Assembly (NCBI GenBank): GCA_020161265.1
Contig: JAIUOC010000001.1
Location: 1,054,001 to 1,118,000 of the forward strand
DNA from: Chloroflexota bacterium
GTDB taxonomy: Bacteria > Chloroflexota > Chloroflexia > Chloroflexales > Herpetosiphonaceae
Direction of reading: 5' to 3'
Length of the DNA: 64,000 nucleotides
Under the pieces are notes generated by a model, which was not told the DNA's origin, made no database searches, and worked only from the letters and a program-made list of their open reading frames with translations. The position numbers were made by a program, and so were the translations under genes. The number at the start of each line of letters is the position of its first letter. The stretch's first letter is position 1. Below are positions 57,472 through 64,000 of the stretch, in pieces.

Positions 57472-58947
57472 TTATGGCAACAACGTTCGGCGAATTTCGG
57501 CAATTGCGGCGTTACGCCGATCACGCAGTTGCTCGCCCCATAGTACCGTAGGCACAGATTTACGCACCGCACAATCGTCAATCGGGCAACGCTGACAGGT
57601 TTCGTGAATTACCGCGCGATGAATTGCCGGATCATCGACAAACTTGATCACTTTAGCAAGCTCGGGCGTAAAGCGAAAACCAACCACCACACTGCTGCCA
57701 ACGGTTGGCGTTAACACCAATGGCCGCGCAAACCCCAAATCTAAAAAGCGATCTTGACTTTCTAAAAACTCCGAGATTTGCACATCGACCAAGGGTTGTT
57801 GCTGTCCATTATGATCAGCCAAATTGATCAAGAGCCGCGAGGCCAGCCAACGCCGACAGTAATGTTCGTGTAAACCGATTCCACTTGGTAGCAACAAACG
57901 ATTCATATTAATTCGTTTGATCAGTTTGTAGGAGCCTTCAACATTGTGGAAGCGCAAAAAGTGCAACGAAATACCAAAAGCCGCCGGAATTACCTCGCTG
58001 AAGCGATAGAGCAACATTTCGGGCGTAACATCATAGTGATTAAGCATCGCCAGCAGCGGCTCGGCGCTCCATGTCGTTTGATTGAACAAGGTTGCAATAT
58101 CGGCGATCATCGGCTGACGCGGCATCAACAGCGCACCGCCAAAATATGAAGCCTTGAAATCGTTGGAAACTTGGCGAAACGACAGCACTTGATCAGGCGT
58201 CGAGGTGACTGAACGCTCATTCAAGCCGAGCGCTGCATAACCAAGCTCGCGAGCCAAAATAAATTTACGCTGCAATTGATACAAATTCGGATTGATCAAC
58301 AAGGTTTTGCGCGGTGTGTCAATATAAACAGCGCGATAGTGCGAGAGAATTTCGTGCTCGGCTAAGCTGGTTTCATCAATGTGATAGCCAAATCGCTGCT
58401 GCAAAATCTGCTTGAGCTGGTCGATGCCGACCGGAAAGAGATTGAGCTGATATTTGGCGGCAAAGGCTTCGGCCTCTTCCTCAATTTCGGGAAAATAATT
58501 TTCATGAATTTCTTGATACGAACGCAGCGCCGCCCGAAAAAAATGCTCATCCTTCATATCATATTGGCGGGCAATTTCCCAAATTGCGTGTAACAAGGCG
58601 CTAGCTTTATCGGGAGCTTTGGTAAATAAACCAACCAACTCATTCGGGTCAAGCTCAAATTCCTCGAAGGGAAAATGGCGTAACAACGGTGAAGAAAGCA
58701 TATTTTCAAGGTAGGCCAAGGCCGGATTCAGCTTGATCGAGACCAGCTCATCGTAGCCTTTACCCAAAACTTGGGCCATTTTAACAATTTTATCGGGCTT
58801 GGGATACTTACGCCCCTTCTCCATCTCAGTCACATACGACGGCGATAATTCAGCGCGTGCAGCAAATTCAGTCAGGCTTAAATTGGCTTCGAGGCGGGCT
58901 TGACGCAGTTTCATGCCAAAAATTAAATTAATTACATCAGTACTCAT
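57472..58947 (-). CDS. XRE regulator with ImmA/IrrE-like domain (ScfR/RamB type), zinc motif lost
   Basis: 491 residues. HTH at about 12-66 (LRQARLEANLSLTEFAARAELSPSYVTEMEKGRKYP), a long middle, then an ImmA/IrrE-like region where the expected HExxH reads REL-G-Y (ILARELGYAALG), so both zinc His are missing. The C-terminal DUF2083-like part ends with CQRCPIDDCAVR, a Cys cluster usual in short-chain-acyl regulators. Family members control carbon genes such as those of the glyoxylate or propionate pathways; the target here is unknown. Confidence 0.8.
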   Translation of the reverse strand: MSTDVINLIFGMKLRQARLEANLSLTEFAARAELSPSYVTEMEKGRKYPKPDKIVKMAQVLGKGYDELVSIKLNPALAYLENMLSSPLLRHFPFEEFELDPNELVGLFTKAPDKASALLHAIWEIARQYDMKDEHFFRAALRSYQEIHENYFPEIEEEAEAFAAKYQLNLFPVGIDQLKQILQQRFGYHIDETSLAEHEILSHYRAVYIDTPRKTLLINPNLYQLQRKFILARELGYAALGLNERSVTSTPDQVLSFRQVSNDFKASYFGGALLMPRQPMIADIATLFNQTTWSAEPLLAMLNHYDVTPEMLLYRFSEVIPAAFGISLHFLRFHNVEGSYKLIKRINMNRLLLPSGIGLHEHYCRRWLASRLLINLADHNGQQQPLVDVQISEFLESQDRFLDLGFARPLVLTPTVGSSVVVGFRFTPELAKVIKFVDDPAIHRAVIHETCQRCPIDDCAVRKSVPTVLWGEQLRDRRNAAIAEIRRTLLP

Positions 58948-59151
58948 TCGGTTCCTTCATGCTGCAAAGTCTCGGAAAATAGCGTGAGGCAACCCACTCC
59001 CGCTTAACTATACCATCAGAATGAACTTGCCCAACTGTGCTCAGTCGCAAGGCGGAGATCTTAAATCGGCCTTAGGCTGATGGCAAACTGCGGCCAGCAA
59101 ACGATACTTGGCAGCAGCAATACCAAATCAAGCAGGAGCAACCTTAGCATT

Positions 59152-60162
59152 ATGACTGAGCAACAAGTAGCAATCCAACTGAGTAATCCACCGCAAATTG
59201 ATGGCTTTCAAGTACGCTTTTTTCGCGATGACACCGACTTTGCCGCAATGGCCGAGATCTATACCGCAGCATCCAAAGCCCTAGCTGAACGCAATATCAC
59301 CACCGCCGAGGATATTCAACGCCAATATCGTAACACCCCAAATGCCGATTTATCCAAAGATTTGGTGATCATCGAAGTTGATCAGCAACCAGTTGGCTAT
59401 GCATTTAGTCGTTGGTACGATGAAACTGCTGGCAATCGGATTTTACGAGCAATTGCTCATATTCGACCAGAATGGCTCAATCGCGGAATTGGCCGCGCAA
59501 TTTTGCCCTATCAAGAGCAGCGTTTACGCGAAATTCATGCCGAAAATCCCACCACCAACATACCTTTCTTTCAAACCTATGGCTTCGATCGTAACCCCTA
59601 CAGTGCTAAGCTTTTCCAAAAATTTGGCTATGAGCCGGCCCGACAAGGTTTCAGCATGAAACGCGATTTGAGCCAGCCGATCGGCAGCCAAGAGTTACCC
59701 GCAGGGATCGAAACTCGCCCAAGCCCACCAGAAGTTTATCGTGAAGTTTGGCAAGCCGATGCTGAAGCCTTCCGCGACCACTGGGGCTATTCCGAGCCAA
59801 CTGAAGCTGATTTTCAACGCTGGGTTCAATCACCCTTCTTCCAGCCGGAGCTTTGGCAAGTAGCATGGTCGGGTGATCAGGTGGTGGGCATGGTGCTTAA
59901 TTATATCGACCAAAACGAAAATGCCGAGTATAACCTCAAGCGTGGCTATACCGAAGGCATCAGCGTGCGACGGCAATGGCGTAAACAAGGGGTAGCCTCA
60001 GGCTTGATCAACCGTAGTTTAGCGATCTTTCGTGATATGGGTATGACTGAGGCGGCCTTGGGCGTTGACAGCGAAAACCCAACGGGGGCACTGCGCGTCT
60101 ATCAACAATGTGGTTTTGAAGTTGAATATACCTCAACCACCTATCGTAAACCGTTAAACTAG
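59152..60162 (+). CDS. Tandem-GNAT N-acetyltransferase
   Basis: 336 residues with two GNAT folds. The first (about 20-155) has IRPEWLNRGIGRAILPYQEQRL; the second (about 185-336) has VRRQWRKQGVASGLINRSLAIFRDMGMTEAALGVDSENPTGALRVYQQCGFE, including the acetyl-CoA loop RxxGVA. Substrate unknown; such double GNATs include mycothiol-synthase-like proteins. Start uncertain: ATG 59152 has AGGAG 13 nt upstream; the frame opens at 59080. Confidence 0.82.
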   Translation: MTEQQVAIQLSNPPQIDGFQVRFFRDDTDFAAMAEIYTAASKALAERNITTAEDIQRQYRNTPNADLSKDLVIIEVDQQPVGYAFSRWYDETAGNRILRAIAHIRPEWLNRGIGRAILPYQEQRLREIHAENPTTNIPFFQTYGFDRNPYSAKLFQKFGYEPARQGFSMKRDLSQPIGSQELPAGIETRPSPPEVYREVWQADAEAFRDHWGYSEPTEADFQRWVQSPFFQPELWQVAWSGDQVVGMVLNYIDQNENAEYNLKRGYTEGISVRRQWRKQGVASGLINRSLAIFRDMGMTEAALGVDSENPTGALRVYQQCGFEVEYTSTTYRKPLN

Positions 60163-60195
60163 AACCGCTATAAGCTATGTTCTTAAATATGTCCG

Positions 60196-60882
60196 CTAGA
60201 TTCTTGATTTAACATACTGCCAACGCAACCAGATGCCACCAGCCAAACAGGTTAATCCCAGCAAAACCCACCAAATTAATGGTAAACCTGCTTGGCTGGT
60301 CGCTGGCAGTTCGCGCGGTAATTGCGGCGTTGGTACGACAACCGTTGCGGGGTCGGCTGGCGTAGTGATTGGGATCGATGTTGGATCAAGTGGCCCAGGC
60401 GTTGAGGGCAATGGTGCAACCGGCGGGCTGCCAACTGCGGCGATAATTTCGGCCACAAGCTCAGGGGTAACTTGGGCAATAGCATCGCCAGCACTCATAT
60501 AGTGGGCTTCCCACTGGCCTTTTGGCCCAATTCGAACATAAAAAATGAGGCGATCACCGATTTTAACTTCTGCACGACATGCCGCACTACTGCCAAAACC
60601 ATCGATGTAAACAAAAGGCGCTCCAACCCCAGCCGTAACCCCTTTGAAATATTGAGTTACCTCAACAGTTGCAGTCAGAATGTAGGGGCTGTCGTTAGGT
60701 TGACCACCAACGACTGTTCCTTCTAAAACGATTGCGGCGGCATTGGTATGCTCGGTCGCAGTATAGCGTGGATGCCCACCAATTGGTTGGGTACAAGCCA
60801 AAGCGAAACTTGGCCAAAACGCTAGCATAACACCCAAAACCATGCCCCACCGTCGCGTGCTCGGCCATTGAATAGGTAGCAT
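60196..60882 (-). CDS. Secreted NTR-like domain protein with C-terminal membrane anchor
   Basis: 228 residues. Signal peptide ending near ALA-CTQP, so the mature chain may begin with Cys as in netrin/TIMP-like (NTR) domains; a second Cys pair candidate is in SSAACRAEV. A Pro/Thr stretch (about 150-190) leads to LPATSQAG, a hydrophobic helix and a basic tail (QYVKSRI), a layout like a sortase signal though not a strict LPXTG. Function unknown. GAGG is 8 nt before the ATG. Confidence 0.6.
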   Translation of the reverse strand: MLPIQWPSTRRWGMVLGVMLAFWPSFALACTQPIGGHPRYTATEHTNAAAIVLEGTVVGGQPNDSPYILTATVEVTQYFKGVTAGVGAPFVYIDGFGSSAACRAEVKIGDRLIFYVRIGPKGQWEAHYMSAGDAIAQVTPELVAEIIAAVGSPPVAPLPSTPGPLDPTSIPITTPADPATVVVPTPQLPRELPATSQAGLPLIWWVLLGLTCLAGGIWLRWQYVKSRI

Positions 60883-61023
60883 ATGCCAAACCTCACAGTG
60901 CTAGCAACGCTTACGATTGCCAGTGCAAGCGTTGCACCTATCTACACACCTATTGATTTTAATCGATCGAAATGGATGTAAAAAGGATGATTAAGCACTG
61001 TTTTGGCTGCTTGGTGTACAAAC

Positions 61024-61662
61024 TTAGCTCAAAAATTGCTCAGGATGATCGAGAATTGCCTGAACTCGCTCGTAGAAACGCCCAACATGTAAGCCATCCA
61101 TCAAGCCATGATGAACTTGTACTGCTAGAGGCATCAAGCGGCGCTGGCCTTCAAGGGTGTGTTTGCCCCACGAAATACGTGGAACTGAATCGATTGGGTT
61201 GAGATGAACAGGGTGCATCATACTGGTGAAGCTGACCCACGGAATGCTGGTCATATACAGCAAATTATCTTGGCCTGGCTCGTCGCTGATGGTTGGGTTG
61301 GCTTTGACTTCAGCGACCTTGGCTTCTGCTAAGGCTGAAAATTCATGATAATCAGCGCGATAGGGAATTACACAAAAGCTAAAGAGATCGTCATCGAGCA
61401 AGACGGTTGGCGAAGGATCAACCCGATCATGCTCAACCACACTATCCCCGCGAATTCGCCAACGAAAGGCCGTTTGTTCATTGGCGGCGCGGGCAAATAC
61501 AAAGCTAAGGCTAGTGCTTAAACGCGCTTGGCGAGCCTTAATTGCTTGATACCAAATTTGAATATCGACATTGGCACATAAACTAAAATGTGGGTAAGTC
61601 ATGCTATGGTAGAGCTCGAAGTGCTGACGACGTGGCCAAGTAGCAAGATCAATTGTGCGCAT
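61024..61662 (-). CDS. Chloramphenicol acetyltransferase-like protein
   Basis: 212 residues, the length of type A CAT. The catalytic HHGLMDGLHVGRFY motif near the C terminus has the general-base His, and the IPWVSFTSM block and the N-terminal WPRRQHFELYHSM are family-typical. It should form the CAT trimer and acetylate chloramphenicol or another hydroxyl acceptor; environmental homologues do not all confer resistance. Stands alone. Confidence 0.88.
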   Translation of the reverse strand: MRTIDLATWPRRQHFELYHSMTYPHFSLCANVDIQIWYQAIKARQARLSTSLSFVFARAANEQTAFRWRIRGDSVVEHDRVDPSPTVLLDDDLFSFCVIPYRADYHEFSALAEAKVAEVKANPTISDEPGQDNLLYMTSIPWVSFTSMMHPVHLNPIDSVPRISWGKHTLEGQRRLMPLAVQVHHGLMDGLHVGRFYERVQAILDHPEQFLS

Positions 61663-61744
61663 ATGGTTCCTCTAAACTAAGCTGTGGCCTAGTATATCCA
61701 GCCGCATGGTCACGTCAATTCCCCTTCTTGGGGTAGGCCTCGGC

Positions 61745-64000
61745 TCAATTGGCCAACGCTAAACTTACCGCGCGTTGCAAACTCAGCTGTTGGCCTTGCT
61801 GGTAAGCCTGTTGCCATGCTGTGGTGCTTAAATGGGCCTGAATTTCTTGCCCAATTTGGTTATAGCCAGGTTCATCGGCTGGGATAATTGGGTAGCCTTT
61901 GGTGCTACGCATCTGGGCGGCGTAGGCCATGAGTTGGGCAGCAGTCGTTGGCAACGTTTGGCTCAAGCAATGGGCTAGCCCTTCTAAGCCTTCAATAATT
62001 CCGCCATCAAAGCCGATTGCATGGGCTAACATGAGGCATTGACGGTAGCCAGCTTGGGCTTGGGCATAGTCGCCCTGCAGCCAGTGAGCATTGGAAATTC
62101 GGTTTTCGATCAGACACAATGATTGTTGATCACCCAAACGCTCAAAAATCTGTTTGGCTGTTTGATAATGCTCCAAGCCAAGTTTGGGCTGGTGCGTATC
62201 GATCGCAATGTTGCCCAAGTTGATTAAGGCCGTTGCTTCATTCCAATCGTCGCCCAACTCACGCGCCAAGTTGAGGCTTTGTTCAAACGAGGCTTGAGCT
62301 GCGTCTAAACGTTGTTCATCGCGGGCGATCACACCCAAGCCCAAGGCAATTAATGCCACGCCCGATTGATCACCCATCTCCTGATAGATTTGCAAACATT
62401 CTTGATAGAGTTGGCTCGCCCGTTGATTTTCCGATTGTTGGCAATAGAGATTGCCGAGATTGTGCAACGTGGCAACGACCCCCGATTGATCTTCAACAGC
62501 TTGATACAGCGGTAAACTTTGTTCGTAGTAAGCCGCAGCTTGAGCATAGGCTCCGGTATCCATCGCCACCAAGCCCAAATGGCCCAAAACTTGCGCCTGG
62601 CCAGCAGTGTGTTGCTTGGTTTGGTAGATGGCAAGCGCTTGCTGATACCATTGTTCAGCCTGCTGATAATCGCTTTGTCGCCAAGCCAAAATGCCTACCC
62701 CATCAAGTGCCCGGGCAAAATCAACATCAGCAGTTGGCTCATGGCTGATCAGTAGGTTTTCAAACCAACGCCGACCTTCACGTAAATAGCCGCGCATATA
62801 CCAAAAGCGCCATACATAGCCCACCAACTGAATGCCGCGTTGGTGGGCGTTGTGTTGCCAAGCCCAATTTAAGCCAGCCCGAATATTATCGTGCTCAGCC
62901 TCGATCCGCTGAATCCACATAGCTTGGTTATTGCCTGAACGCAGTGGTTGCTCGGCTTGCTGGGCTAGTTCAATCAAATAATCGAGCATGCGGCTCTTGA
63001 GCAAATCGTGTTCAGCATGCTTGTTGGCTTGCTCTTGGGCAAACGTCCGCACCATCGTCAACATACTCATTCGCGTCGAATCAGCGCTGGTTTGTTGTTG
63101 AATCAGGCTATGATCAAGCAGCACATTTAATTGTTCGATCAACTCATGGCGTTGATACTCTGGGCCACAAACCGCCAAGGCTGCTTCGACCGTCCAGCCG
63201 CTCACGAATACGCTCAGTCGCTCAAACAAGCGCTGGCTAGCCGAATCAAGCTGTTGATAACTCCATGCCAGCGCAGTTGTAACCGAGTAGTGGCGCGACG
63301 GTAAATCGCGGCCCCGCCGTCGCATGCTCAAAAAATGGCTGGCCAATTCGCTCAACAACGCTTCGGGGTCGAATAGGCGGCCTGAGGCAGCAACTAACTC
63401 TAGCGCCAAAGGCACACCATCGACGCGTACACACAAAGCAGCAAGCGCCAGTGCATTTTTCTCGGTCAATTCAAGTTTGGGGTTATGCACTTGCAAACGG
63501 GCCAACAACAAAGCCATCGCTTCGATTTGAGCTAATTCAGCCAAGGGCGGCAAGGCCAACAAGTTGGGAACGGCCAAGGGCGTGAGTTGTAGCACATGTT
63601 CGGCACTCAGACGCAAGGCTATTTGGCTGGTAACGATTAATTTGAGGGTTGGTACTTCGCTGAGCAATTGACTGATCACACGACTGGCATCCTGAATCTG
63701 TTCACAATTATCCAAAAGTAAACAGCTTGGTTGCTGCTCAAGCTGGCTAATTGCCAAACTCAGGGGGTGCTCATCGGGGCTTTCGCTGATTTCAAGCGCC
63801 TTGTTGATCGCCTGAACCATCGATTCAGGATCGTTGGCAGTCACCAGATCAACAAAAACACATTGCTGCTCGCTTTGGCTGGCAAATTGATGCAAACATT
63901 GCAAGCCAAGTTGGGTTTTGCCAATGCCCGCCAAGCCCACAATGCTGATTAAGCGAATCGTAGAATTATTCAGCCATTGCAATATGCGTTGTTGTTCAGC
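61745..64000 (-). CDS. STAND-type ATPase with TPR repeats, 5' end beyond the window
   Basis: At least 751 residues are seen; the frame is open to the window edge, so the true start (and perhaps a DNA-binding domain) lies outside. Walker A GLAGIGKTQ, Walker B SCLLLDNCEQI, sensor VTSQIAL and GVPLALELVA place it with the protein at 42378, its paralogue. The C-terminal half has about seven TPR repeats (AQVLGHLGLVAMDTGAYAQAAAYYEQSL, GVVATLHNLGNLYCQQSENQRASQLYQECL). Ligand and output unknown. Confidence 0.82.
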   Translation of the reverse strand, partial: AEQQRILQWLNNSTIRLISIVGLAGIGKTQLGLQCLHQFASQSEQQCVFVDLVTANDPESMVQAINKALEISESPDEHPLSLAISQLEQQPSCLLLDNCEQIQDASRVISQLLSEVPTLKLIVTSQIALRLSAEHVLQLTPLAVPNLLALPPLAELAQIEAMALLLARLQVHNPKLELTEKNALALAALCVRVDGVPLALELVAASGRLFDPEALLSELASHFLSMRRRGRDLPSRHYSVTTALAWSYQQLDSASQRLFERLSVFVSGWTVEAALAVCGPEYQRHELIEQLNVLLDHSLIQQQTSADSTRMSMLTMVRTFAQEQANKHAEHDLLKSRMLDYLIELAQQAEQPLRSGNNQAMWIQRIEAEHDNIRAGLNWAWQHNAHQRGIQLVGYVWRFWYMRGYLREGRRWFENLLISHEPTADVDFARALDGVGILAWRQSDYQQAEQWYQQALAIYQTKQHTAGQAQVLGHLGLVAMDTGAYAQAAAYYEQSLPLYQAVEDQSGVVATLHNLGNLYCQQSENQRASQLYQECLQIYQEMGDQSGVALIALGLGVIARDEQRLDAAQASFEQSLNLARELGDDWNEATALINLGNIAIDTHQPKLGLEHYQTAKQIFERLGDQQSLCLIENRISNAHWLQGDYAQAQAGYRQCLMLAHAIGFDGGIIEGLEGLAHCLSQTLPTTAAQLMAYAAQMRSTKGYPIIPADEPGYNQIGQEIQAHLSTTAWQQAYQQGQQLSLQRAVSLALAN

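Overview
The window looks like a chromosomal segment of a filamentous Chloroflexota bacterium, most likely Herpetosiphon or a close relative. The basis is gene content, moderate GC, strong AGGAG-type ribosome binding sites, and intergenic spaces packed with short dispersed repeats: 9-nt-periodic CGAAG repeats, degenerate 'gatccctgacccc' runs, 'catccctcatcc' runs and 'ctatgttctttg' runs. This is inference from sequence; no database was searched.

Layout. 469-3926: secreted PHB-depolymerase-like esterase, MmyB-type regulator, MsrA. 4073-10313: sulfate assimilation under a SAM-I riboswitch (cysH, sat, cysC, ferredoxin-type sulfite/nitrite reductase) followed by siroheme genes (sirC, cobA). 10514-15436: SDR pseudo-enzyme candidate, lipid kinase plus plsY, CapA lipoprotein, secreted glycosidase-like protein. 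15590-21593: iron-siderophore uptake operon on the minus strand (two permeases, ATPase, two substrate-binding proteins, FhuF-like reductase) behind a near-consensus promoter with two abutting inverted repeats. 22182-27442: sdhCAB and guaB. 27491-29918: DinB-like protein, enoyl-CoA hydratase, 3-hydroxyacyl-CoA dehydrogenase. 30076-38161: ECF sigma factor with its DUF5667 partner, an E2 acyltransferase lacking its key residues, an M23 peptidase, ohr/ohrR, pyrG. 38519-46386: the most unusual region, below. 46647-54635: eight overlapping minus-strand genes for polysaccharide synthesis and export. 54953-64000: TetR/MFS pair, XRE-ImmA regulator, GNAT, NTR-like surface protein, chloramphenicol acetyltransferase-like protein, truncated STAND ATPase.

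The stand-out system is a Ro60 (TROVE-vWA) gene at 40606-42192 preceded by about 1.3 kb of structured non-coding DNA. It holds three tandem tRNA mimics (39755-39886, 40045-40179, 40348-40455) with good acceptor, D and T arms, but whose anticodon arm is replaced by a different longer module, and a long-stem RNA (40468-40557) just before the gene. About 4 kb downstream on the other strand (46386 to 46049), bracketed by its own promoter and terminator, are two further tRNA mimics that are circularly permuted: T arm, 3' acceptor strand, discriminator and CCA come first, then a 5-6 nt linker, then the 5' acceptor strand and D arm. The acceptor stem is thus closed and the RNA ends lie in the helix replacing the anticodon arm. 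This is the layout expected of bacterial YrlA-type Y RNAs that bind Ro60. Having both canonical-order and permuted mimics in one neighbourhood is, to my knowledge, not a described arrangement.

Other regulatory signals are predicted leader attenuators before pyrG and guaB, a SAM-riboswitch terminator that also occludes the cysH ribosome binding site, and an OhrR-type operator between ohr and ohrR.
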